Source: Qipengyuania atrilutea
Lineage (GTDB): Bacteria > Pseudomonadota > Alphaproteobacteria > Sphingomonadales > Sphingomonadaceae
Assembly (NCBI RefSeq): GCF_013370205.1
Contig: NZ_JABWGV010000002.1
Span: 248,001 to 312,000, forward strand
Length of the DNA stretch: 64,000 nucleotides
Direction: 5' to 3'
Part shown: one piece after another, positions 1 through 7,795 of the stretch
Numbering within the stretch: position 1 is the first letter of the stretch
Layout: the number at the start of each line of letters is the position of its first letter
Position numbers and translations under genes: made by a program
The notes under the pieces: model-generated
Database searches by the model: none
What the model was told of the DNA's origin: nothing
The model's input: the letters and a program-made list of their open reading frames with translations, nothing else

Positions 1-142
1 GCCTTCCGTGCAGATGCGGTCGCAACCGATGCGCTGCCGCCATAGCGTCGATTCGCTGCCAGTCCTCGTCGGAAAGGTCGGGCCGCGCTCCATCCGCGCC
101 GGGGCCGAGCAGCGATAACAGGGCGAAGCGAAGCCGCTTCAC
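1..142 (-). CDS. Incomplete ORF, possible nucleotidyltransferase-family protein (N-terminus only)
   Basis: An open frame runs from a GTG codon 11 bases after the lptA stop to the window edge without a stop, giving 47 residues. It starts VKRLRFALLSLLG and ends in a Trp/His-rich stretch (DEDWQRIDAMAAAHRLRPHL). The pattern of a W, a small helix and an HRLRPHL-like motif resembles the start of large nucleotidyltransferase-like proteins of the NTP_transf_5 type, but that is a weak, memory-based resemblance. The close spacing suggests co-transcription with lptC-lptA. In many Proteobacteria lptB follows lptA; this N-terminus does not look like an ABC ATPase. Confidence 0.4.
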   Translation of the reverse strand, partial: MKRLRFALLSLLGPGADGARPDLSDEDWQRIDAMAAAHRLRPHLHGR

Positions 143-153
143 CGCGGCTCGCC

Positions 154-720
154 TCAGTTCTCGGGAACGGTGAAGGAGCCTGTCACGCGGCCGCTGCCAC
201 TGCCCTGGCCGGTGGCCGAGGACGAGCCGCTCGCGCTGCCGTCGACCGACGAAACGCCGCTGCGCAGATCGATCGTGAGCCTGCCGCCGCTGATCCGGTC
301 GCTGCCGCGGTTGAGCTCTACGTCCCCCGACATCGTGATGAGGCGGCGGTTGAAGTCGTAGATTGCATTATTGCCGGATGCCGATTCGTTGCCCCGCGTG
401 ACGCGCACGCCACCGGTCGCGGTCATGCGCTGAATCTGCAGCGTTCCGCTATCGGTGTAGTCGATGATCGCGCGGGATGCGCGCAGGCGCAGTCCGGCCT
501 GTGTGATCACGACATTCCCGGCGAGGACGACGCGGTTCTGCCGGTCCTGCAGCTCCGTGCGGTCGGCGGCGAAATCGACCGGCGCGTTGGTGTTGTGGTT
601 GCCGAGCGCCTGCGCGTTCAGGCGGATGGCGCCCGCAATGGCCACGGCCAGCAGGAACCCGATCGCGAAATAGCGAAACGCACTCCGCTTAAGTTCATTC
701 ATGCGCGAAACGCTGTTCAT
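154..720 (-). CDS. lptA: LptA/OstA-like lipopolysaccharide transport periplasmic protein
   Basis: This 188-residue protein has an N-terminal signal/anchor (about residues 14-36) and an OstA/LptA N domain at about 45-145. Typical family signatures are VDFAADRTELQDRQNRVVLAG, the repeated beta-strand phrases (VVITQAGLRLRASRAIIDY) and GNNAIYDFNRRLITMSGDVEL. LptA is the periplasmic bridge that passes LPS from LptC to the outer-membrane LptD. The C-terminus is a Ser/Gly-rich tail. Its start overlaps the lptC stop in an ATGA, so the two are translationally coupled. Function as an LPS carrier is inferred from family; in sphingolipid-making bacteria the true cargo deserves testing. Confidence 0.85.
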   Translation of the reverse strand: MNSVSRMNELKRSAFRYFAIGFLLAVAIAGAIRLNAQALGNHNTNAPVDFAADRTELQDRQNRVVLAGNVVITQAGLRLRASRAIIDYTDSGTLQIQRMTATGGVRVTRGNESASGNNAIYDFNRRLITMSGDVELNRGSDRISGGRLTIDLRSGVSSVDGSASGSSSATGQGSGSGRVTGSFTVPEN

Positions 721-1385
721 TGCGGCATCCTCAATTGTCCCGGCACCATGCGAAGGCGCGTATTGCCTGTCAGGACGATCCTGCGTTCGTTGAGATCGGC
801 GGTCATCCGGTCGGCGGAGAACGTCCCCGCCGGTATCGCGCCTTCGACCCCGCCGTTCCCGCTCATGGTTTCATCCGACAGATCGACCGAAACGCCGCGC
901 GCCATCATGCGGTAGCCATCCGCCGCGGTCAGCAGCACGGGAGCGAGCGCATCGACCATCTTTTCGTCGATATCGTATGTCGCGGAATCGGTACTAAGCC
1001 TCGCGGGTCCTTCGCGAAGAAGAATGCGCGCGACCAGGTCCTGCATTCGCACGATGCCTTCGACGCTCGAGCGCTGGATCGCTTCGCCTGCGGTAAGCGA
1101 AAAGGGCCGGCCGAGATCGTCCTGCCCGCGGTAAAGCGCATTGTTGACGCTCAGCCGCTCGTTGATGACCGCGACCTTGTTCCGGTCGAGCAGGAAGCTG
1201 ACTTCGCCGCGCGGGGTCAGCGGCGTGATAATCATCAGCGCCGCGATGACGCCCACCGCCATCGGCAGCGCGCGGGCGAGAAGGCCGATCAGGCGGTCGT
1301 GCGAGCCGCCGGGCACAGCCCAGCGCTGCCGCTTGCCGCGCAGCGCCTTTGCCTCGCTCGTCTCGATCCGCCTCTGCTTCGCCAT
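717..1385 (-). CDS. lptC: LPS export ABC transporter periplasmic protein LptC
   Basis: A 222-residue protein with a basic cytoplasmic N-terminus, one membrane-spanning segment at about residues 34-54 (LARALPMAVGVIAALMII) and a periplasmic beta-jellyroll typical of LptC (YrbK). Features include the NALYRGQDDLGRPFSL phrase and a C-terminal GTFSADRMTADLNERRIVL segment, which resembles the LptA fold. LptC links the LptBFG inner-membrane ABC transporter to LptA. The gene lies 27 bases after the RNase D gene and overlaps lptA, so rnd-lptC-lptA is probably one transcription unit, an arrangement common in alphaproteobacteria. Confidence 0.85.
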   Translation of the reverse strand: MAKQRRIETSEAKALRGKRQRWAVPGGSHDRLIGLLARALPMAVGVIAALMIITPLTPRGEVSFLLDRNKVAVINERLSVNNALYRGQDDLGRPFSLTAGEAIQRSSVEGIVRMQDLVARILLREGPARLSTDSATYDIDEKMVDALAPVLLTAADGYRMMARGVSVDLSDETMSGNGGVEGAIPAGTFSADRMTADLNERRIVLTGNTRLRMVPGQLRMPQ

Positions 1386-1412
1386 GATCCGTTCGTTCTG
1401 CCTGAGCCAGCC

Positions 1413-2033
1413 TTACATATGGCTGAAGATGTCGTGGTCGGCCCACCCTGCCATGTCGAGCCGCGCGCGCGTCGGCAGGAAGTCGAAACACGCCTGCGCC
1501 ATTTCGCTGCGTCCTTCGCGCTCAAGCCGCTTTTCTAGTTCCGCCTTCAGCCGGTGGAGGTAGCGCACGTCGCTTGCTGCATAATCGCGCTGCGCCTCGG
1601 ACAGTTCCGGCCCGCCCCAGTCGGAGGACTGCTGCTGCTTGGAAATATCCGCGCCGAGCAGTTCGCTGACGAGGTTCTTGAGACCGTGCCGGTCGGTATA
1701 GGTCCGCGTCAGCTTGCTTGCGATCTTGGTGCAGAAAACCGGTCCGGCTTCAATGCCGAGGTAGTATTCGATCGCGGCGAGGTCGAAGCGGGCGAAGTGG
1801 TAGATCTTGATACGCGAGCGGTCGGCGAGAACCGCCTTCAGGTTCGGCGCGGCATAGGTGCTGCCCGGGTTGAAGCGCACAAGATGCTCGTCTTCGCCCC
1901 CGTCGCTGATCTGGACTACGCAGAGCCGGTCGCGCGGCGTGACGAGGCCCATCGTCTCGGTATCGACGGCAAGCGGTGCGGTGCCGACAAGAACGCCCGG
2001 CGGCAGGTCTTCTTCATGGAAATGGACTGTCAT
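1413..2033 (-). CDS. rnd: Ribonuclease D-like 3'-5' exonuclease
   Basis: The protein is 206 residues from the chosen ATG (MTVHFHEEDLPPG); an in-frame ATG 63 bases upstream would add a Pro/Arg-rich leader that looks non-coding. The DEDD exonuclease fold is clear: Exo I AVDTETMGL, Exo II around FARFDLAAIEYYLG, and Exo III with the YAASDVRYLHRL tyrosine, making it a DEDDy enzyme. At about 200 residues it lacks the HRDC domains of E. coli RNase D, as is usual for the short alphaproteobacterial form. It probably trims structured RNA 3' ends. It heads the rnd-lptC-lptA run. Confidence 0.88.
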   Translation of the reverse strand: MTVHFHEEDLPPGVLVGTAPLAVDTETMGLVTPRDRLCVVQISDGGEDEHLVRFNPGSTYAAPNLKAVLADRSRIKIYHFARFDLAAIEYYLGIEAGPVFCTKIASKLTRTYTDRHGLKNLVSELLGADISKQQQSSDWGGPELSEAQRDYAASDVRYLHRLKAELEKRLEREGRSEMAQACFDFLPTRARLDMAGWADHDIFSHM

Positions 2034-2112
2034 GCTGCGCGCTTTAGGCGACATGGGGATTGAGGGGAAGGGCCGTCTGGTAGCGCCGCGAGGCACGCGT
2101 TAGGGCGGCTAG

Positions 2113-2793
2113 GTGAGCTTCGGTCCGATCCCCGAAAAGTGGCGCAAGGCGCTCGGGCCTGCGCTGGCGAGCGAGGATGCGCGCGCCCTGTCCGAATGGC
2201 TGGAAGCGGAAGAGGCGGCAGGCAAGCTCGTCTATCCGCCCGTGGGCCTGCGGCTGAACGCCTTCGCGCTGACTGCCCCCGAGGATGTGAAGGTCGTGAT
2301 CTTGGGGCAGGACCCTTACCACGGGCCGGAGCAGGCGCACGGACTTGCCTTTTCGGTGCCCGAAGGGGTGAAGCAGCCGCCCTCGCTCGCGAATATCTTC
2401 AAGGAACTCGAAGCCGATTGCGGCACCGCTCGGCCCGCCAGCGGCAATCTGGAACGCTGGGCGCGGCAGGGCGTGCTGCTGCTCAACAATACGCTGACCG
2501 TCGAGGCGGCGAAGGCAGGCAGTCACGCGCGGCGGGGCTGGGAAGCAATCACCGATGCAGCCGTGCTTGCCGTGGCGGAGCGGAGCGATCCTTGCGTTTT
2601 CGTCCTTTGGGGAAGCCATGCGCAGGCGAAGGCGGGGCGGATCCCGGCGCTCGGCAATAGCGAGAAGCATCTCGTAATCGCGAGCCCGCATCCGAGCCCA
2701 CTGTCGGCGCATCGCGGGTTCTTCGGCTCGCGCCCGTTCAGCCGTGCCAACGATTTTCTGCGCGAGCATGGTGTGAAGCCGATCGACTGGTGA
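2113..2793 (+). CDS. ung: Uracil-DNA glycosylase, family 1
   Basis: This 226-residue enzyme removes uracil from DNA as the first step of base excision repair. It has the family-1 water-activating motif GQDPYHG (catalytic Asp) followed by QAHGLAFSV, the LLLNNTLTV strand, and the HPSPLSAHRGFFGSRPFS Leu-loop with its catalytic His. The start is a GTG (MSFGPIPEKWRKAL); no better ATG lies upstream in frame. It is transcribed divergently from the RNase D gene and converges on the adhesin gene, with hairpins between them. Confidence 0.95.
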   Translation: MSFGPIPEKWRKALGPALASEDARALSEWLEAEEAAGKLVYPPVGLRLNAFALTAPEDVKVVILGQDPYHGPEQAHGLAFSVPEGVKQPPSLANIFKELEADCGTARPASGNLERWARQGVLLLNNTLTVEAAKAGSHARRGWEAITDAAVLAVAERSDPCVFVLWGSHAQAKAGRIPALGNSEKHLVIASPHPSPLSAHRGFFGSRPFSRANDFLREHGVKPIDW

Positions 2794-2815
2794 CGCGCCA
2801 AGTTTAGTCGGCACG

Positions 2816-2848
2816 AAAAAGGGAGCGAAGCATCGCTGCCTCGCCCCC
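2816..2848 (-). terminator. Rho-independent terminator of the adhesin gene
   Basis: Read on the minus strand, GGGGGCGA pairs with TCGCTCCC (8 bp, one G-T) around a short loop and is followed directly by TTTTT. It lies just past the end of the minus-strand adhesin gene and beyond a second hairpin. Confidence 0.7.
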
Positions 2849-2873
2849 TTCTCCCGGTCCATCGGGAGCCGGT

Positions 2874-2898
2874 GCTACCCGGACCCCGTCCGGGTAGC
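2874..2898. terminator. Perfect 11-bp inverted repeat between convergent genes
   Basis: GCTACCCGGAC and GTCCGGGTAGC are perfect inverted repeats separated by three bases, between the stop codons of ung and the adhesin gene. There is no T-run on either side, so it may act as a bidirectional RNA 3'-end stabiliser rather than a classical intrinsic terminator. Confidence 0.5.
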
Positions 2899-2903
2899 GT
2901 TCG

Positions 2904-4775
2904 TTACCAGGCGATCTGGAAGCCGCCACGCGCACCGACTTCGCCGCTGTCGAAGCCGAGGCCGACGCCCGCAGAGACACTCGCGTTGTTCGCTACGCGC
3001 GCCGTTACGGCCATCGTGCCTGCGCCCTGGTTTTCGAAGTAACCCACGCCGCCCGACAGGGCGAAGTTGGTTCCGGCGGGCAGCATCGGGCTTTCCATCG
3101 CCAGCGCCATCGCGACGCCTTCATTGGCCTTGTCGATCCGGCGGTCGTTCTGGTCGGCGAGGTCGAACAGGATGTCCTGGTTGCCCTGCAGGCTCTGGAT
3201 CGCGCCAGTGTTGGAAGCGATCGCCTGCGTGTTGGCGGTCGTCGCCGCGACATTCGCATTAAGCGCGGACTGCTGCGCAAAGCCGGAGAAATCCGGTCCC
3301 GAAGCAAGGCCGAGCGTGCCGTTGCCGTCGGCAGTGACAAAGCTTAGCGCGCCGGTCTGCGAAGCGCCGCTCGTGCCGAGCGATGCGATCACGACCTGCC
3401 CGTCGTTCTCTGCCGTCGCGCCGTTACCAATCGCGACCGAGTTGACGCCGCTGGCGGTCGACTCGTTACCGATCGCAATGGCGCCGTCGCCCGAGGCGGT
3501 TGCGGCTTCACCCATCGATGCGGAACGTACGCCGCTTGCGACAGCGAGGTGACCGATAGCGGTCGCGCGTTCGGCAGTCGCTTCGGAGCGCCAGCCGTAT
3601 GCGGTCGTGCCCGCACCGTTTGCCAGAGCCTGCCCGCCGACGACCGTGCTCGACGGTCCGCTCGCCACGGTTGCGCGGCCGGTATCGCCGTCGCGGTTGC
3701 CGCCGATGGCGATGGAGTCGCCGCCGGTCGCCTGGGCGAGGTTACCGATGGCTACGGCATTGGTGCCCGAAGCGACCGAATCTTCGCCGCCGGCAAAGCT
3801 CTGGTCGCCCGAAGCGGTCGACTGGTGGCCGACTGCGGTCGCCATCGCGCCGGTTGCCGCGGCCTGCCAGCCGATTGCAGTGGCGCCCGGCGTCGATGCA
3901 ACGCTCTCGCCGCCTACTGCGGTGGTCGAGTTGCCCATTGCCATGGCGCTGTCGCCGATGGCGAGCGCGTCGATACCGTTTGCGATGCTCTCGTTACCGA
4001 GGGCCGAGGCATTGTCGGTCTGCGCGTCGGCATTCTCGCCGATCGCGAGCGAACGCACGCCTGTCGCAGTCGCGAGATGGCCGAGCGCGGTCGAACGCTC
4101 GCCGTCTGCTGCCGAACGCCAGCCGTAAGCCGTCGCGCCGGGTCCGTTGGCGAGAGCCTGTCCGCCGACCACGGTGGTCGATGGGCCGGTTGCGGTCGTC
4201 ACGGTAATGTCGTTCGTATCGTCGTCATCTTCGTTCACGTCGGCAATGCCGTTGCCGTCCGCATCCACGAAGTCGCGCACGCCGCCAATGGCAATGGCAT
4301 CACCGCCGTCGGCAACTGCCTTGTGGCCGATCGCGATCGAGTTGGTGCCCGATGCGACGGCATCTTCCCCGCCGGCGAAGCTCTGGTCGCCGGACGCCGT
4401 CGTCTGGTGGCCGACAGCCGTACCCATCATGCCGGTCGCCTGTGCTTGCCAGCCGAGCGCGGTCGCGCCGGGCGTGGTCGCATCGCTTTCGCCGCCAATG
4501 GCAACGGTGGAGGGAGCCGACGCGGTTGCGGGGTCGGTTCCGGCATTGTCGCCGCCGATGGCGACGGCATCGGTGCCGGTCGCGCTTGCGCCATTACCGA
4601 CGGCAGTCGCGCCTTCGGCAGTCCCGGTGGTCGCGTCGGTGCCGCACTCAGTCGATTCAGCAGATGCATCGTTACAGGGCGGTGTTTCGTCAGCCTGGGC
4701 GGGAGAAGCGACAGCGTAAAGCGCCGTCGATGCGAGCAGTGCCATCACTGGCCGTGAAGTGGAGCGAATTGTCAT
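2904..4775 (-). CDS. Trimeric autotransporter adhesin (YadA/Hia-like)
   Basis: A 623-residue surface protein. It has a signal peptide with cleavage expected after residue 28 (SPAQA-DE), a head of YadA-type repeats from about 50 to 460 (many copies of xAxAIGxxAxAxGxxSxAxG type), a very short coiled-coil stalk at about 495-555 (NANVAATTANTQAIASNTG) and a C-terminal membrane anchor of the YadA type at about 560-623, ending in aromatic Trp. Such proteins trimerise, with the anchor forming a 12-strand barrel that exports the head. Likely roles are adhesion and aggregation. The head contains a long internal duplication, and copy one carries an Asp-rich insert (residues 168-189). The gene is monocistronic, with about 250 bases of upstream region. 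Confidence 0.9.
   Translation of the reverse strand: MTIRSTSRPVMALLASTALYAVASPAQADETPPCNDASAESTECGTDATTGTAEGATAVGNGASATGTDAVAIGGDNAGTDPATASAPSTVAIGGESDATTPGATALGWQAQATGMMGTAVGHQTTASGDQSFAGGEDAVASGTNSIAIGHKAVADGGDAIAIGGVRDFVDADGNGIADVNEDDDDTNDITVTTATGPSTTVVGGQALANGPGATAYGWRSAADGERSTALGHLATATGVRSLAIGENADAQTDNASALGNESIANGIDALAIGDSAMAMGNSTTAVGGESVASTPGATAIGWQAAATGAMATAVGHQSTASGDQSFAGGEDSVASGTNAVAIGNLAQATGGDSIAIGGNRDGDTGRATVASGPSSTVVGGQALANGAGTTAYGWRSEATAERATAIGHLAVASGVRSASMGEAATASGDGAIAIGNESTASGVNSVAIGNGATAENDGQVVIASLGTSGASQTGALSFVTADGNGTLGLASGPDFSGFAQQSALNANVAATTANTQAIASNTGAIQSLQGNQDILFDLADQNDRRIDKANEGVAMALAMESPMLPAGTNFALSGGVGYFENQGAGTMAVTARVANNASVSAGVGLGFDSGEVGARGGFQIAW
3426..4475 (-). repeat. 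Intragenic tandem duplication in the adhesin head
   Basis: Residues from about 101 and from about 295 of the adhesin start near-identical blocks (TPGATALGWQAQATG versus TPGATAIGWQAAATG), each followed by TAVGHQ, TASGDQSFAGGED, VASGTN, VVGGQALANG and TAYGWRS. The unit length is about 194 residues in copy one and shorter in copy two, because copy two lacks the Asp-rich insert and part of the following head repeats. Confidence 0.8.
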
Positions 4776-5025
4776 AGATAATCCTCGTTATTGGACCGGA
4801 AGTGACCGGGCTTCACGCCTTCCCCCTCGTCTGCTCAGGACCATGTCGAAGATATTGAAATGCCCCTGTGCGAAGACTTGCGCCTCGGTGGCCGCCCGCT
4901 AACCGGGAGCCGGGCATAGTTACGTAGGCACAGGGCGTCTGGATGCACCGGACGGAAAAAATTTTTCCGTCCCTGCGATGTCTTGCGGTTCTACCCGCGC
5001 AAAACGGGCTTAAGCGCGGACGTAA

Positions 5026-5796
5026 TCAGACTTCGGTCAGCGGTCCAGCAAGGAGGATCGGCGTCGTCGGCGCATCGTAGGACGGTGCCGCCGCATCCTC
5101 GTAGGTGACGGCCAGAGCCGCCCCTTCGGCCAGAAGCGCGCTTTCGCCCGGCGTCAGGTCACGCGCGAAGCTGCCGTCTTCGGGTATCCGGCCGAGCGAT
5201 GTCGGCGCGCCGCCTTCGGGCACGACCCACAGTACCGGCGTTTGTCCTTCGCCCGGTGCGAAACCGGAGACATTCAGCGACAGGCGCTCCGCAGCGGAAT
5301 CGATGACGCCGGCAAGGCGCAGCGCGTCGTCCTCGCTCGCGATCTGGGCAACCAGCTGCGGCCCAGGCTCGGGCGCTTCGACGATCGGCGGCGCAGTCGT
5401 GACCGGCGTGGTCGGCGTGTTGAGATACAGCGCGAGCGCCGCAGCGGCGAGACCCCCACCGAGAAGCGCGGTCGCGATGCTCCAGGGTGCCGGACCACGG
5501 CGGGGCGGTTGCTCCAGCGGCGTGACCTGACCGATTTCGGAGACTTCGCTGCTTAGCTTCGCTTCGACCGCGCGCCAGACGCCCGGCGAAGGTTCGATCG
5601 CCTCGGCATGTTCGGCGAGCAGGTTCAGGCGGTTGTTCCACCATTTCACCTGCGCTGCGAAGGTAGGATCGGACAGGTTCAGCCGCTGCGCCTCACGCAG
5701 TTCGGCGCCTTCGAGCACGCCGAGCGCGTATTCGCCTGCGAGGATATCGCGGTCCACCGGGCCTTCGCCGTTCATGTCTTCGGGTGTGTCAGCCAC
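5026..5796 (-). CDS. Anti-sigma factor, RskA/ChrR-like transmembrane type
   Basis: A 256-residue protein whose N-terminal part (ILAGEYALGVLEGAELREAQRL) matches the anti-sigma domain of the RskA family. One transmembrane helix lies at about 107-125 (IATALLGGGLAAAALALYL), followed by a Pro/Thr-rich linker and a periplasmic RskA-type C domain (VLWVVPEGGAPTSLG, DLTPGESALLAEGAALAVTYE). It should hold the adjacent ECF sigma factor inactive until a periplasmic signal triggers its release. It overlaps the sigma gene by 8 bases and is translated with it. I see no HXXXCXXC zinc motif. Confidence 0.85.
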   Translation of the reverse strand: MADTPEDMNGEGPVDRDILAGEYALGVLEGAELREAQRLNLSDPTFAAQVKWWNNRLNLLAEHAEAIEPSPGVWRAVEAKLSSEVSEIGQVTPLEQPPRRGPAPWSIATALLGGGLAAAALALYLNTPTTPVTTAPPIVEAPEPGPQLVAQIASEDDALRLAGVIDSAAERLSLNVSGFAPGEGQTPVLWVVPEGGAPTSLGRIPEDGSFARDLTPGESALLAEGAALAVTYEDAAAPSYDAPTTPILLAGPLTEV

Positions 5797-6349
5797 CGGC
5801 GAGGCACCCCTTTAGACTGCTGAGCCCGCGCCGGATCCAGCTTTTGAGCGTGCCCAGCGGCACGCTCATGCGGTCGGCGAGCTGGCTGTGCGTAAGCCCG
5901 TCGTAGAACGACATGCGGATCGAGCGGCGCTGATCCTGCTCCAGGGCTTCGAGGCAGCGGACGAGCCGGTCGTGGTCTTCGGCATCGCACAGCATATCTT
6001 CGGCGAGCGGTGCTTCGTCCTCTACTTCGGGCAGGCTGTCGCCCACCGCTTCGCCGTGTTTGCCGCTGCGCCGCAGCGCATCGATGGCAGTATTGCGGGC
6101 GATCGTGCAGAGCCAGGTGATCGGGCTGGCCTTGGATGCATCGAAGCGGGCCGCGCGCCGCCAGACCTTCACATAGACTTCCTGCAGCACGTCTTCCGCG
6201 TGGTCGCGGTCGCGCATGATGCGCAGGATTACGCCGAGCAGCTTGGCGGACGTCATGTCGTAGACTTCGCGCAAGGCGGCGCGGTTGCCTCCGGCCACGT
6301 TCTCAAGCGCGCTTACCAGCCCCGCGCGTTTCTCGTCAGCCGATGTCAT
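5789..6349 (-). CDS. ECF sigma factor (SigK-like)
   Basis: A 186-residue sigma-70-family factor with region 2 at about residues 25-95 (LQEVYVKVWRRAARFDASKASPITWLCTIARNTAIDALRR) and region 4 at about 125-180 (RRSIRMSFYDGLTHSQLADRMSVPLGTLKSWIRRGL). The region 4 helix-turn-helix is complete and the two regions are joined by an acidic linker. It is the first gene of a sigma/anti-sigma pair and probably autoregulates. The inducing signal and regulon are unknown; the nearby adhesin is one possible target, though no shared promoter was recognised. Confidence 0.9.
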   Translation of the reverse strand: MTSADEKRAGLVSALENVAGGNRAALREVYDMTSAKLLGVILRIMRDRDHAEDVLQEVYVKVWRRAARFDASKASPITWLCTIARNTAIDALRRSGKHGEAVGDSLPEVEDEAPLAEDMLCDAEDHDRLVRCLEALEQDQRRSIRMSFYDGLTHSQLADRMSVPLGTLKSWIRRGLSSLKGCLAGG

Positions 6350-6538
6350 GGCATCCCCGTTGCAGTTGGCGGCAATCTATCGGCGATGCGCGTAAACGCA
6401 AGCGATGGCGGGAAAATTTCGCGCAGCTGGTCGTTATCGGGACAATATTATCTCGCGCGAAGCGGACTTGTTGGAATGCGGGAGGATCGCCTAGAGGCAC
6501 AGCAGAGCGCACGACGCGCACAAACGGAACCGAACTTC

Positions 6539-7708
6539 ATGCAGAGCGAAACGAACGGCCGGGCAAATCTGGAACTGGCGCAGCGGGCGAAGGGCCTGTC
6601 CGAACGCGCGCGGGGCTGGATGCTGGACAGCGCCTTCCCCTTCTGGGCCGAGCGCACGCCGTCGCCGGACGGCGGTTTCTACGAGCGCCTCGACCTCACG
6701 GGCGAAGGTATTCCGGGCGAACCGAGCCGGGTGCGGTTGCAGGCACGGATGGGCTTTACCTTTGCGCTCGCCGCCGATCTGGGCTGGGACCGCGATCGGT
6801 CGATAGAACTCACTCGCCGTTCGGTAGAAACGCTGACGCGCGATTGCCGCCGGGAGGACGGACTTTACGGCGCGATGGTCAGGCCGGGGAGCGGGCTGAC
6901 CGACGATACGCCGGAAACCTACGACAACGCCTTCGCGCTGCTCGCATTCGCGACTGCGACGCGCGTGTTCGCCATGGACGAAGCGCGCGAGGCGGGCGAG
7001 GCGCTGGTCGCGGCGATCGAACGCGAATTGAAGCGGCCCGAAACCGAGGGCGGCTATGCGGAGCGCCTGCCTGTGCCGGATGTGCGCACTCAGAACCCGC
7101 ATATGCACCTGACCGAAGCCTCGCTCGCCTGGTACGAGGCGACGAGCGACGAAGCCTCTTTGAAACGCGCCGAAGACCTAGCCGCGTTCGTCCATGACCA
7201 TTTCTACCGCGCCGACCTGGGCTTGCTGGTCGAGAAATCGGGCGTGCCGGATGCCGAGAACCACGTGGAAGCAGGCCACCTGTTCGAATGGGTCTGGATC
7301 CTCGGCCGTCTGCGCGATTTGGGAGGGACTCCGCCCGAGGGTTTCGCGAGCAATCTGCACGAAGGCGGAATGCGGCTGCTCGAAGGGCTCGGCTACCTGC
7401 CGTTGTCCCAAGGACTGGACGGCAGCGTCCGCGAGGCATTCCAGCGAACCTGGGGGCCGACCGAAAAGCTCAAGGGCCATATCGCGCACTGGCGCGAGCA
7501 TCCCTCGCCCGAACTGGCGGAGCGAATTGTCGCGACCTGCGAAGCGCTGTTCGCCGACCACGTCGACGGCGCTTTGCCGGGCGCCTGGATCGACAAGGTC
7601 GGACCGGAAAAGGCTTCGCTGATCGAGGACATCACCCCGGCGACCGGCTATCACATCTTCCTCGCCTTGCAGGAATTCATGGCCTTCGCCCGCGAAATTG
7701 GCGGTTAG
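6539..7708 (+). CDS. AGE-family epimerase/isomerase (N-acylglucosamine 2-epimerase / mannose-6-phosphate isomerase-like)
   Basis: A 389-residue alpha/alpha-toroid sugar epimerase. The family pattern is visible in FPFWAERTPSPDGGFYERLDL near the start, GAMVRPGSGLTDDTPETYDNAFALLA, QNPHMHLTEASLAWYEA, HLFEWVWILGRLRDLG and the C-terminal ITPATGYHIFLAL, with the catalytic histidines in the HLFEW and GYH motifs. Members interconvert N-acylglucosamine/mannosamine, mannose/fructose or cellobiose; the substrate cannot be told from sequence. The ATG at 6539 was chosen because the conserved region begins soon after it. An in-frame ATG at 6476 is an alternative; neither has a strong ribosome-binding site. 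Confidence 0.85.
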   Translation: MQSETNGRANLELAQRAKGLSERARGWMLDSAFPFWAERTPSPDGGFYERLDLTGEGIPGEPSRVRLQARMGFTFALAADLGWDRDRSIELTRRSVETLTRDCRREDGLYGAMVRPGSGLTDDTPETYDNAFALLAFATATRVFAMDEAREAGEALVAAIERELKRPETEGGYAERLPVPDVRTQNPHMHLTEASLAWYEATSDEASLKRAEDLAAFVHDHFYRADLGLLVEKSGVPDAENHVEAGHLFEWVWILGRLRDLGGTPPEGFASNLHEGGMRLLEGLGYLPLSQGLDGSVREAFQRTWGPTEKLKGHIAHWREHPSPELAERIVATCEALFADHVDGALPGAWIDKVGPEKASLIEDITPATGYHIFLALQEFMAFAREIGG

Positions 7709-7795
7709 AGGCCGTTCCGTTACTCCCTCATTGCGCGTTCACCCGATCTTTGCGAGGAGCGCGCAGCCAAAAGGGCCGCAAGGGATGGGGACGGT

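Noticed and set aside
3549-4757. A 402-codon plus-strand ORF over the adhesin gene
   Set aside because: It is antisense to a gene with clear signal peptide, head repeats and anchor. High GC and repeats keep the opposite frame open.
5888-6538. Upstream extension of the AGE epimerase frame
   Set aside because: It is antisense to the ECF sigma factor, and conserved epimerase sequence begins only after residue 218 of the long frame.
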